DNA of 64,000 nt, taken from the NCBI GenBank assembly GCA_964550025.1, contig CAZJYI010000010.1, positions 61,865 through 125,864 on the forward strand, in the 5' to 3' direction. Made by a program: the position numbers and the translations under genes. The notes beneath the pieces were generated by a model, which was not told the origin of the DNA, ran no database searches, and saw nothing but the letters and a program-made list of their open reading frames with translations. The stretch is from CAZJYI01 sp964550025 (GTDB lineage Bacteria > Verrucomicrobiota > Kiritimatiellia > UBA8416 > CAYOBW01). Below, one piece after another: positions 1 to 7,604 of this stretch (its first letter is position 1; each line of letters opens with the position of its first letter).

Positions 1-1122
1 TTCGACGGGCGTGACCGCCCTGAGCTCGTCGTCCGTGCTGGCGTCGATCCACTCCTGTTCCTCGGCAGCGGCCGCCCGCACGGCGGGCGCGGCGGCGGGT
101 GTCATCTTCTCCATGATCCCGACGGCCACTTTGCGCGCGTCCATCCATCCGCCGTAGGTGCTCCACGGTATCCGGATGATGCTTCGGCACACCGCTTTCA
201 CGACGCCCGGCATCTCCTCCAAGTCGGGATCGTAGTAGTGGTCGATCAGCCGTAGCCCCCTCTGGTACGGGCCGTTCGTGAAGAAGCCGCGCATCAGGTG
301 CGCCTTTTCGTTCAAGTACCGCACCATCACGGGGAGGGCATCGTGGGCTATCTCTTTCTGTTCAAGGACATAGCTCGAGGCCAGCGACAGGGCGTGCGGG
401 TTGATGCCGTCCGGGCGATTCAGGGCTGCCATCCCCACGCGAAGCCGCGTTTCGGGGTCCTTGATCCAGTGACGCACGGCCGAGACCGTGCTCCCGCGGA
501 CGCTGGGGTCCATGTCCGCCGCCTGGGCAAGCAGTACCTTGTGAACGACCGCATTTTCCATTCGCATCTGCCGGAAGAAGTGCCCCACGGCGGACTGCAC
601 CTCCGGGTGAGGATCGTCGAGCATGCTGCTGACGAGGTCCATGGCCTCTCTCAGTTCGGGTGTCACCTCACGTTCGGGGACTTTCGCCCCTTTTGCCCCC
701 TTCGGCATCCCGTAGAAACCGGCCAGCACCCGCACGGCACCCCCGCGTATCCACGGGTTGCTGTCCTTGAGCAGCCGTCTTACCAGCGGCAGGTTTTCCT
801 TGCCGCCTTCTACCAACGCCCGCACGGCGCCGCCCGCAACCCCACCGCTGAAATGTGCCAGGTATCGGGCAATCTCTGCGGGCTTCTCGCCCTTGAACGC
901 TTCGCTGTTGACCCGGGCGATATACTCCGGGCTGTGGGCGAAATCGCCGGCGGCGAGGACGGCCTGTGCCATGGAAAGAGTAAGCAATGTTGATAAGGAC
1001 ACGACCCGCAACACGCGGGAGGGCTCAGCGCAGCTTCGCCCTCCAGGCCCCCAACACCGGCGACGCCCCAAGTATGGAGGGCGAGGCTGAGCCGAGCCGC
1101 GTTCCGCCGAGAGAACCATCAT
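1..1122 (-). CDS. secreted HEAT-repeat protein (3' end beyond the window)
   Basis: The frame is open from position 1122 to the window edge (374 codons), so the C-terminus is missing. It reads as tandem helical repeats of HEAT type, for example NPWIRGGAVRVLAG and later DPSVRGSTVSAVRHW, a scaffold that usually binds proteins. A hydrophobic stretch ending near AQAVLAAG at about residues 38-56 looks like a signal peptide, so export is likely. I placed the start at 1122/1119 because AAGGAGGT lies 4 to 7 bases upstream and the ATG overlaps the TGA of the preceding gene (ATGA). A GTG at 1014 would give a more normal signal peptide but has no comparable ribosome binding site. It is probably translated in an operon with the DUF6288 gene upstream. 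Function unknown. Confidence 0.75.
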   Translation of the reverse strand, partial: MMVLSAERGSAQPRPPYLGRRRCWGPGGRSCAEPSRVLRVVSLSTLLTLSMAQAVLAAGDFAHSPEYIARVNSEAFKGEKPAEIARYLAHFSGGVAGGAVRALVEGGKENLPLVRRLLKDSNPWIRGGAVRVLAGFYGMPKGAKGAKVPEREVTPELREAMDLVSSMLDDPHPEVQSAVGHFFRQMRMENAVVHKVLLAQAADMDPSVRGSTVSAVRHWIKDPETRLRVGMAALNRPDGINPHALSLASSYVLEQKEIAHDALPVMVRYLNEKAHLMRGFFTNGPYQRGLRLIDHYYDPDLEEMPGVVKAVCRSIIRIPWSTYGGWMDARKVAVGIMEKMTPAAAPAVRAAAAEEQEWIDASTDDELRAVTPVE

Positions 1123-2720
1123 GGCGACCTCCTTCCCGGCGCCTTCTTCGGCGGCGCGCCGAGAATGCGCAGACGTTTCTCCGGCAGGTACATGAAAAGG
1201 GCCATGGCCGGCGTGACGCCGCCCGGGTACTTGAACCGCGAACCGAACATGATGCCACCGTCCGTCTGCCGGCTGATCTCGTAGAGCCAGAGCATGTGCT
1301 GCATGAACATGGCGTACTCGGCTTCGGGCGCATACGACGCTCCGATGCTGCCCCACGCGGGACTGAAGATGCGCTCGGCGTGCCCTTTCTCCCGCCCCAT
1401 CCACATGTAGCACAGGGGCCGCGCCCAGCGCTCGGCCATCTCGTCCTCGCCCAGCAGGTGAAACGCCACGGCCGCCAGGCCGTGCAGCCCGTTGTCCATG
1501 CGGCCCGAACGGCCGCCCGGTGTCCCCAGGCCGTAGCCCAGGTTCGTTCCGCAGTACTGCCCAAAGTAGCGGATGGACTTCGCGAACTTGCGGGCATCGA
1601 TCTCGGCACCGCACTCGCGCGCCAGGATCAGCCCGATGAAGGCCGCCAGCCCCGCGTTATTGATCTCGCCGTAGCCCGGGGGCGCCCCGTGCGACCACCC
1701 GCCGCTGGGGAACTGGATCTTCTCCAGGACACGCACCAGGTACTGGATGCGGCACAGCACACTCCTATCGCCGGTCAGAAGATGGAATTCCGCCACGTTG
1801 ATCAGCTCGTACGCCGTCGTCCACGAGCGGCCGCCCTGCGGATCGTCGGGATACTCGGAATCCGGCTTTGTTGTCAGCTTGACCCACTCCTTGACCCGTG
1901 CCATGGCTGCCTCGTCGCCGCTGGCCATCAGGAAGAGCGGCGTCCAGAAACCGCCGCCGTGGTGCCGGCTGAACATGCGTCTGGGCTCGGCCCCGTTCTC
2001 TATCACGGCATGCAACGCGGCTTCCCGGATCTCCCGTGTCTTCTCGCAGCCGTATGGCCAGGAGTTGCTGTAGTAGATCGTGTTGCCCAGGTCCAGCCTG
2101 ACATCCAGGGTCTGTCCCCCCCGGACAACATGCAGCGTCAGGCGGCCGCCAAGCTGGGGCGACTGGCTTTCGGCCAGCGCATAGCCGATCTCGGGGCGGG
2201 CGTCTTCGGGGTCCGTGATCAGCCGGCCGTTGGCGCCGACGACGATATCGCGCTCCTTCAGCTTGCCGTCGGCCGGACTGCCCGCTTCGACGCGGAGGAT
2301 CAGCAGATCCTGCCGGCCGTGGTAGTCCATGGCCATGTGGGCACCGGTGATGCCCAGCGGCCGCGTCATGATGGCACCTTTGGGGTCCTTGGACGCTTTG
2401 GTGAGCCCGGCAATACGCTTGTCCAGCTCCCGCGAGAGCTTTGCCACGCGCTCGCCGTCGACCGTCACGGTCGCGTTGCGGTCTGTCTGTATGGGGGGAA
2501 CGGGCCGCGCCATGAGCTGCCGCGCGGCGAGCTCCTCGGCATCGGGCAGCTCACCGAGGACGCTGGAGTGCCGCGAAAACAGGTCGCGCTTCACCCCGCG
2601 CACCTCGCGCAATGCCTGCTCGATCAGGTCATCGTCCGCGGCCGGACTCGCGGGAACGAAAAGTGCAAGCAGTGCCGCGGCAGTCAGATCCCGAGAGAAG
2701 TGTCTGTAGCGGGAATTCAT
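1119..2720 (-). CDS. DUF6288-like secreted protein with PDZ-like domain
   Basis: A 533-residue protein with a signal peptide (MNSRYRHFSRDL, then AAALLALFVPASPAA). Residues about 120-215 look PDZ-like (LLILRVEAGSPADGKLKERD, VGANGRLI). The C-terminal two thirds are Gly- and aromatic-rich helical repeats (FPSGGWSHGAPPGYGEINNA) that suggest an alpha-alpha toroid. This arrangement matches what I know as DUF6288 proteins of PVC-type bacteria; no reaction is established for them. The ATG at 2720 follows GGAGG by 10 bases and starts the signal peptide, so I prefer it to an upstream start at 2807. Its stop overlaps the start of the HEAT-repeat gene, implying a two-gene unit. The substrate could be a polysaccharide or peptide, but nothing in the sequence decides this. 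Confidence 0.75.
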   Translation of the reverse strand: MNSRYRHFSRDLTAAALLALFVPASPAADDDLIEQALREVRGVKRDLFSRHSSVLGELPDAEELAARQLMARPVPPIQTDRNATVTVDGERVAKLSRELDKRIAGLTKASKDPKGAIMTRPLGITGAHMAMDYHGRQDLLILRVEAGSPADGKLKERDIVVGANGRLITDPEDARPEIGYALAESQSPQLGGRLTLHVVRGGQTLDVRLDLGNTIYYSNSWPYGCEKTREIREAALHAVIENGAEPRRMFSRHHGGGFWTPLFLMASGDEAAMARVKEWVKLTTKPDSEYPDDPQGGRSWTTAYELINVAEFHLLTGDRSVLCRIQYLVRVLEKIQFPSGGWSHGAPPGYGEINNAGLAAFIGLILARECGAEIDARKFAKSIRYFGQYCGTNLGYGLGTPGGRSGRMDNGLHGLAAVAFHLLGEDEMAERWARPLCYMWMGREKGHAERIFSPAWGSIGASYAPEAEYAMFMQHMLWLYEISRQTDGGIMFGSRFKYPGGVTPAMALFMYLPEKRLRILGAPPKKAPGRRSP

Positions 2721-2877
2721 GTCAGCCAGTCCTCCGGCATGGCGCGTTTCATGAACTCGCCGAACAACGGCACCGTGAAAGCCGTATCTCCATGGCTCGG
2801 GCTCCACACCATGCCCTTCAGGATCAGCCGGTGCCTTGTCGCCGCAAGTAGGAGTTTCGTACGGGATCCATGGTCAA

Positions 2878-2938
2878 GTTATAGCGTTCTTAGGTGGGTT
2901 TATCAAGTACTTGTAAACTGGGGTAAACTTGCTATAAC
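2878..2938. repeat. 61-bp concentric palindrome
   Basis: Outer arms GTTATAGC (2878-2885) and GCTATAAC (2931-2938) share one centre, near 2908, with an inner palindrome CAAGTACTTG (2904-2913) flanked by GTTTA and TAAAC. The stretch is clearly more AT-rich than its surroundings. It lies upstream of the DUF6288 gene and just past the 3' end of the decayed FGE tail. It could be an operator, a terminator or the end of a lost mobile element. There is no T-run to favour a terminator. Confidence 0.6.
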
Positions 2939-2947
2939 CCGCATCAA

Positions 2948-3222
2948 TCACCTGCTCCCCACCTTGACGTCTTTGTCCCTGCACACCACACGGAAGCCGA
3001 TGTCCCGCACGGGCTGCCAGAACGGGTGGCTCAGGCGGTGCGTGTCGGTGTGATCGCCTCGCACCTTGATACTCTTGACTCCGCGAACGACTTTGTGCCC
3101 GGCCCTGTCTCACTTGTTGCGACCGTCGGACGGCTCGTAGGGGCACGGCAGGTACGTGCTGCGCGTCCATACGGCTCCGCTCTTGGCGATCTGTGCGCCC
3201 CATACGCCAGAACCGCCGTTGT
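2948..3222 (-). pseudogene. decayed FGE-sulfatase (SUMF1-fold) C-terminal tail
   Basis: On the minus strand this stretch translates to the last ~90 residues of an FGE-sulfatase-fold domain, with WTRSTYLPCPYEPSDGRNK, then an in-frame TGA, then DRAGHKVVRGVKSIKV and HPFWQPVRDIGFRVVC. It aligns nearly without gaps to the 3' end of the gene at 7605-11423 (about 80% by eye). The TGA replaces a GGA Gly codon there. There is no upstream part: similarity fades by about 3222-3235. It is a truncated, nonsense-mutated relic in the same orientation as the intact copy, and the two copies bracket the ATPase operon. Confidence 0.85.
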
Positions 3223-3294
3223 TTGGCCGAGCGGGGACTGACGGGCGGCGTCGGGCGGGGACAGACCCGGGATCTGCCTACGGCTCAAGAAAAA

Positions 3295-3378
3295 CAACAC
3301 AAGTGTTACTTTTGATGTTGACGCAAGCAACAGTTCTGTTACTTTGTTGGTGTTTAATAAACAACAACACCGTTACTT
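3295..3378 (+). promoter_or_regulatory. triple operator-like repeat with candidate promoter before ATPase operon
   Basis: Three related motifs occur: CAACACAAGTGTTACTT (3295-3311), CAACAGTTCTGTTACTT (3328-3344) and a shortened CAACACCGTTACTT (3365-3378). Each carries a small dyad (AACAC/GTGTT or AACAG/CTGTT) and ends in TTACTT. The ends are spaced 33 and 34 bp, about three helical turns. A candidate promoter is TTGACG (3318-3323) and TACTTT (3340-3345) with a 16-bp spacer, so the middle motif would cover the spacer and -10. This layout is typical of a repressor that binds cooperatively. The region is strikingly AT-rich. Confidence 0.6.
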
Positions 3379-3393
3379 CTGGAGTGATCGCTG

Positions 3394-4611
3394 ATGTCTA
3401 CACGGAATATCGTTGGAAATGTCCCCGAACCGGACGAGTTGTATGGACGCGAGGAGTTCATCGAGCACCTCTGGCGTCAGATTCGCGGAAACAACATCCT
3501 GCTGTTGGCGCCGCGGCGCTTTGGCAAGACGGGTGTCATGCGACATGTTCTCCTGAAACCCGAAGAAGGCTATTGGCCGGTCTACTTTGATCTGGAAGAC
3601 GTGGATTCACCGGAGGAGTTCGTCTGGCAGGTCACCCGAGCTCTCCTGTCGAGTGACCGTGTGCGCCAGTTCCTGAACGAAGCCAGGTCCCTGCCCGGCA
3701 AGTTACAGGATTGGGTCCAGGACAACTTCGACGAACTGGTTTTCGATGGAGCCAAGGTCAAGTTCAAAGACGCAGTACGCCAGGAGTGGCGTGACATTGC
3801 GCGTCGTCTGCTGCTGGAGATGGAGAAATTCGATGAGACGGTGGTCTTCATCTTCGATGAACTGCCCGCCATGCTGGAGAAGGTGCAGGCCAGGCAAGGC
3901 GAAGAAACGGCGCGGGATTATATGGCATGGTTCCGGGCGGTCCGCCTGCAGCAGAAGGACCAGTTGCGCCGACATCGTTTCATTGTGGGCGGCAGCATTG
4001 GGATCGATCTCATTCTTCGTCGCCTGAACAGCGTCGACAAACTCAACGACTTCGAACGGCTCTATGTCGAACCACTCCGGAACGAAACAGCCAGGCAGCT
4101 CATCACCGATCTGGCGGAAACGATGCGCATCGAGCTCGACGGCGAGCTCGTCGATCGAATTCTGGAACTGATCGGGCCGCCTGTCCCCTATTTCGTCCAC
4201 ATGCTGTTCTCGCAGCTAGGCCAGTTGCCCACGGCAGAGCGACAGCCGCTGCGCGCCGGCACCTTGGACGAGGTCTACAGGAGCCGCGTGTTGGGGCCAA
4301 CCTGCAAACACTATTTCGATCATTACCGGGAGCGTCTCAAGCGCTACGGGAAGTCCGGGGAGAAGAGCGCCGTTGCCATCCTGTCGACCGTCGCCCAGCA
4401 GAAACGGGTCTCCGAGGGCGTGCTGTACGACGTGTACAGGAGAGCCAAAGGGCGAGGCGCCTCCGAGCTTGGCTTCAACGAACTGCTGGCCGATCTGGAA
4501 TGCGACTGGTACCTGGTCCTCGACCCCCATACAAACGAGTTCTTCTTCATGGTGGACGTGATACGGGACTGGTGGCGCCGGTGGCACCGAGCGCCGAAAG
4601 GAAGGAGGTAG
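3394..4611 (+). CDS. P-loop ATPase of the archaeal-ATPase / STAND-like type
   Basis: A 405-residue cytoplasmic P-loop NTPase. Walker A is APRRFGKTG (residues 39-47) and Walker B is VVFIFDELP (150-158). The early GREEF motif and the RRFGKT form of the P-loop are usual for the AAA_16 / archaeal-ATPase group. The C-terminal third looks like a winged helix ending in an aromatic, basic tail (DVIRDWWRRWHR). There is no signal peptide or membrane segment. The ATG has GGAG 9 bases upstream. It is the first gene of a tight pair, with 7 bases to the next ATG. Such ATPases often act as switches in transposition, conflict or regulation modules. The real role is unknown. Confidence 0.8.
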   Translation: MSTRNIVGNVPEPDELYGREEFIEHLWRQIRGNNILLLAPRRFGKTGVMRHVLLKPEEGYWPVYFDLEDVDSPEEFVWQVTRALLSSDRVRQFLNEARSLPGKLQDWVQDNFDELVFDGAKVKFKDAVRQEWRDIARRLLLEMEKFDETVVFIFDELPAMLEKVQARQGEETARDYMAWFRAVRLQQKDQLRRHRFIVGGSIGIDLILRRLNSVDKLNDFERLYVEPLRNETARQLITDLAETMRIELDGELVDRILELIGPPVPYFVHMLFSQLGQLPTAERQPLRAGTLDEVYRSRVLGPTCKHYFDHYRERLKRYGKSGEKSAVAILSTVAQQKRVSEGVLYDVYRRAKGRGASELGFNELLADLECDWYLVLDPHTNEFFFMVDVIRDWWRRWHRAPKGRR

Positions 4612-4618
4612 TAATCCT

Positions 4619-7534
4619 ATGGCTTTGATCGCTCACAAATACATGACGGAGGAAATGTCCGAGGAGGAGCTGCGCGCGACCTTCGCAGCAAGAGAGCATA
4701 CATTGAACTTCCTGCTTGATCGCCTTCGCGAGCAGACGCAATCCGATACCCTCACCAGCTTTCTCATCACAGGTCCGAGGGGATCCGGCAAGACAACCCT
4801 CGTCCTCATGCTTTGCTCGTGCATGCAGAGAGATGAACTGCTCCGCAATGCCTGGTTGCCCATCCGTTTCCCCGAGGAGCTTCAGGGCATCTCGTCGTTG
4901 AGAGACCTGATGGCCGCTTCGCTTCAGAGATTGGCCGAAGACCACGGTATCGCGGCAGCCGGGCAGTGGTACGACCGTGCGGAGTCAGAGACGGATGACG
5001 AGCAGAGCCTGGAGCTTGCCGTCAGCAGCCTACGTGAAATAGCCACGCAGACGGGCAAGAGGGTGGTCCTCTTCGTGGAGAACCTCGATCAGGTCTTCGC
5101 GCGGAAGTTGGACACTGACGCGCAGTCGACGCTGAGACGCCTGTTGATGGTCGATCCCTTCCTGATGATGATCGGAACGTCCGTTCGCATGTTCGAAGCC
5201 GTGCAGGCCTACCGGGAACCCTTCTTCAACTACTTCTCCCGCGTGCCGCTTGACCGTTTGAACGACACGCAGGTCTACCAGGTCCTCTCGCAGCGCGCCG
5301 CGTTTGACGGCAGCGACGAGTTCTCCCGTCAGTACCGTGAACACAAGCCGAAAATCCAGGCCATCACACGACTCACCGGCGGTAACCCGCGCCTGTTGCT
5401 TCTCCTCTACGAACTGCTCAGCGAACGCAAGCTCGGCTCCACGGTCACGGCGCTACGCCAGGTCGTAGACGAGTTGACTCCACTACTGAAAGACATACTG
5501 GAAAACCAGTTCTCCGAGCAGCAGGCAAAGATCGTGGATGTGTTGATGCGAGTCGGCGGCACGGCAACACCCAAGGACATCGCCATTTCTTCCCGTATGT
5601 CACTGAACACGGTCACGACACAGCTTCATCGCATGAAGGACATGCAGGTCGTCGAGGTCCGTGGTGGCGGGAAGGGCAGGACCGCCTACTACAGTGTTCC
5701 CGATCCGCTCTTTCGCACCTGGTACCAGCTGCGCTACCTGCGCCCCAACAAGCGCCGCATCGAGGTGTTCGTGGACGTTTTGAGACTCTGGTTCGAAGAG
5801 GAGGCTAGGTTGGAGGTTCTGCGGGATTTCGCACGGCAGGTCGTCAATGGTGTGGGAGAGACTGCCCGTGACAGAGCACAGACCGCGGAGTACTTCGCGG
5901 CATCCCTGGCAGGGGGGTGCTACGCGCCCGAGGCGGTGGAACACGTGGTGAACATCTATTCGCACATCGGGGGAATGCGTGAGGTCGCGTTGGCTCTCGC
6001 GGACTTGAAGACGTTCCCTTCTGCTGCCGGTAGAACGCAAGAAGCCGCGGCCTACGCCGGGCTTGGTCGCTGGTATCGGGATCATGGGGACATGCGGAAC
6101 AGCATTGAAGCCGCCGCCGCCGCCGCCGAACGAGACCCCGGCAATCTCCAGCACCAACTCGATTGCGGAGTGGCTCTTGGGATGTCTGGGGACTATCAAG
6201 GCGCGCTTGAACGTTTTGACAGAGTTGCCAAAGCGCGGCACGCTACGATACAGGAACTCGCTCGTGCCCTATACGACCGTGGCGTGACCAAAGGCATGCT
6301 GGGAGACGTGGAAGGCGAAATCGAAGACTACACGCGTGTCGCGGAGATGCCCGAAGCACCACCGAACCAAGTGGCTGAATCCCTCTACAACCGTGGTGTA
6401 AGGAAACGGTTGCTGGGTGATGCAGCTGGCGCAATCGAAGACTACACGCGTGTCGTGGAGATGACCGAGGCGCCACCGGACACGGTGGCTGAGGCTCTCT
6501 ACAACCGCGGTGTGATCAAGGGCATGCTGGGAGACGCAGCTGGCGCAATCGAAGACTACACGCGTGTCGTGGAGATGCCGGAGGCGAGGCCGGACGCGGT
6601 AGCCGAGGCTCTCAACAGCCGTGGGGTGATCAAAGGCATGCTGGGAGACACGGAAGGCGAGGTCGAAGACTACACGCGCGTTGCTGAGATGACTGAGGCA
6701 CCACCGGACCCGGTGGCAAAGGCCCTTTACAACCGTGGTGTTAGGAAGAGCATGCTGGGAGATGTGGAAGGCGAAATCGAAGACTACACGCGGGTTGCTG
6801 AGATGACCGAGGCACCGCCGGACCCGGTGGCAAAGGCTCTCTACAACCGTGGTGTGAGGAGAAGCACGCTGGGAGATACGGAAGGTGCAATCAAAGACTA
6901 CACGCAAGTCGCGGAGATGCCGGAGGCACCCCTGGATCAAGTGGCAAAGGCCCTCTACAACCGTGGCGTGAGCAAGGACATACAGGGAGACGCCGACGGT
7001 GCAGCCGAAGACTACACGCGTGTCGTGGAGATGCCCGAAGCACCACCGGACCAGGTTGCTCAGGCTCTCAACAACCGGGGTGCAGCGACTGGCAATGCCG
7101 GCGACCACATGGCTGCCTACGCCGACTTCATGGCATCATTGGGAGTCGGAAACGTCTCGCCGGGTAGTCGTGTTGCAGCAGGCAAGGGGGCTATACAAGC
7201 CGCCTTCCGACTCGAAGACGCTACTAGACTGTCTGAAGCGTCTTCACTCATCCTGGGATCGACTTCAGAACTCGGTAGAGAGGAGAGGCTGAGCGTGATC
7301 GTTGGAATCCTCGGTTCTCTCGCGACCCCGAGCCACCGTGGCGACTGGGCCTCCGTGTGGCATGCCTTCTGGTCGGCCTGCACGGACACCGAGATCATCC
7401 AGGGCATCGAGCCTCTGCGACCTGTCGCGGAGATTCTGGAAACGGGTGATTGTTCCAAGCTGAATCCCCTTCCTCCCGATGAGCGGGAATTTGCCGAGGA
7501 GCTGCTGCGGAAGTTCGACGCGCCTCCGGCATAG
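4619..7534 (+). CDS. STAND-like ATPase with winged helix and tandem TPR repeats
   Basis: A 971-residue cytoplasmic protein. The N-terminal NTPase domain has Walker A GPRGSGKTT (52-60) and Walker B VVLFVENLDQ (149-158). A winged-helix segment follows at about 295-370 (TPKDIAISSRMSLNTVTTQL), then a helical region and TPR-type repeats at about 515-850. Seven TPR units of exactly 38 residues (ALYNRGV, LGD, EDYTRV, EMPEAPP) are nearly identical, unlike the divergent flanking ones. AGGAGG sits 10 bases before the ATG and overlaps the end of the upstream ATPase gene, implying coupled translation. NTPase plus wHTH plus repeat sensor is the layout of signal-sensing STAND proteins, including many defence proteins. 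I see no obvious effector domain, so the partner or target is unknown. Confidence 0.8.
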   Translation: MALIAHKYMTEEMSEEELRATFAAREHTLNFLLDRLREQTQSDTLTSFLITGPRGSGKTTLVLMLCSCMQRDELLRNAWLPIRFPEELQGISSLRDLMAASLQRLAEDHGIAAAGQWYDRAESETDDEQSLELAVSSLREIATQTGKRVVLFVENLDQVFARKLDTDAQSTLRRLLMVDPFLMMIGTSVRMFEAVQAYREPFFNYFSRVPLDRLNDTQVYQVLSQRAAFDGSDEFSRQYREHKPKIQAITRLTGGNPRLLLLLYELLSERKLGSTVTALRQVVDELTPLLKDILENQFSEQQAKIVDVLMRVGGTATPKDIAISSRMSLNTVTTQLHRMKDMQVVEVRGGGKGRTAYYSVPDPLFRTWYQLRYLRPNKRRIEVFVDVLRLWFEEEARLEVLRDFARQVVNGVGETARDRAQTAEYFAASLAGGCYAPEAVEHVVNIYSHIGGMREVALALADLKTFPSAAGRTQEAAAYAGLGRWYRDHGDMRNSIEAAAAAAERDPGNLQHQLDCGVALGMSGDYQGALERFDRVAKARHATIQELARALYDRGVTKGMLGDVEGEIEDYTRVAEMPEAPPNQVAESLYNRGVRKRLLGDAAGAIEDYTRVVEMTEAPPDTVAEALYNRGVIKGMLGDAAGAIEDYTRVVEMPEARPDAVAEALNSRGVIKGMLGDTEGEVEDYTRVAEMTEAPPDPVAKALYNRGVRKSMLGDVEGEIEDYTRVAEMTEAPPDPVAKALYNRGVRRSTLGDTEGAIKDYTQVAEMPEAPLDQVAKALYNRGVSKDIQGDADGAAEDYTRVVEMPEAPPDQVAQALNNRGAATGNAGDHMAAYADFMASLGVGNVSPGSRVAAGKGAIQAAFRLEDATRLSEASSLILGSTSELGREERLSVIVGILGSLATPSHRGDWASVWHAFWSACTDTEIIQGIEPLRPVAEILETGDCSKLNPLPPDEREFAEELLRKFDAPPA
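6266..7063 (+). repeat. seven 114-bp tandem units coding TPR repeats
   Basis: Seven consecutive units of exactly 114 bp (38 codons) with high nucleotide identity, within the large ATPase gene. A degenerate eighth unit begins at 7064 and a degenerate unit precedes the array. Recurrent blocks include GAAGACTACACGCG. Similarity at the DNA level, not only at the protein level, indicates recent expansion or ongoing homogenisation. Confidence 0.9.
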
Positions 7535-7580
7535 GATGCGAAACCCGCGGGAGACGCAGGGAGCGCCAATCATCCCGCGG

Positions 7581-7600
7581 ACGGCGTTAGGGAACGCCGT
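7581..7600. terminator. hairpin between convergent genes
   Basis: ACGGCGTT and AACGCCGT form a perfect 8-bp stem with a 4-base loop, between the convergent ends of the ATPase operon (7534) and the large fusion gene (7605). There is no T-run, so bidirectional termination is inferred from position only. Confidence 0.5.
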
Positions 7601-7604
7601 TCCA

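Noticed and set aside
6266..7063. CRISPR-like regular repeats
   Set aside because: The whole 114-bp unit repeats with no unique spacers, in frame, and codes TPR helices.
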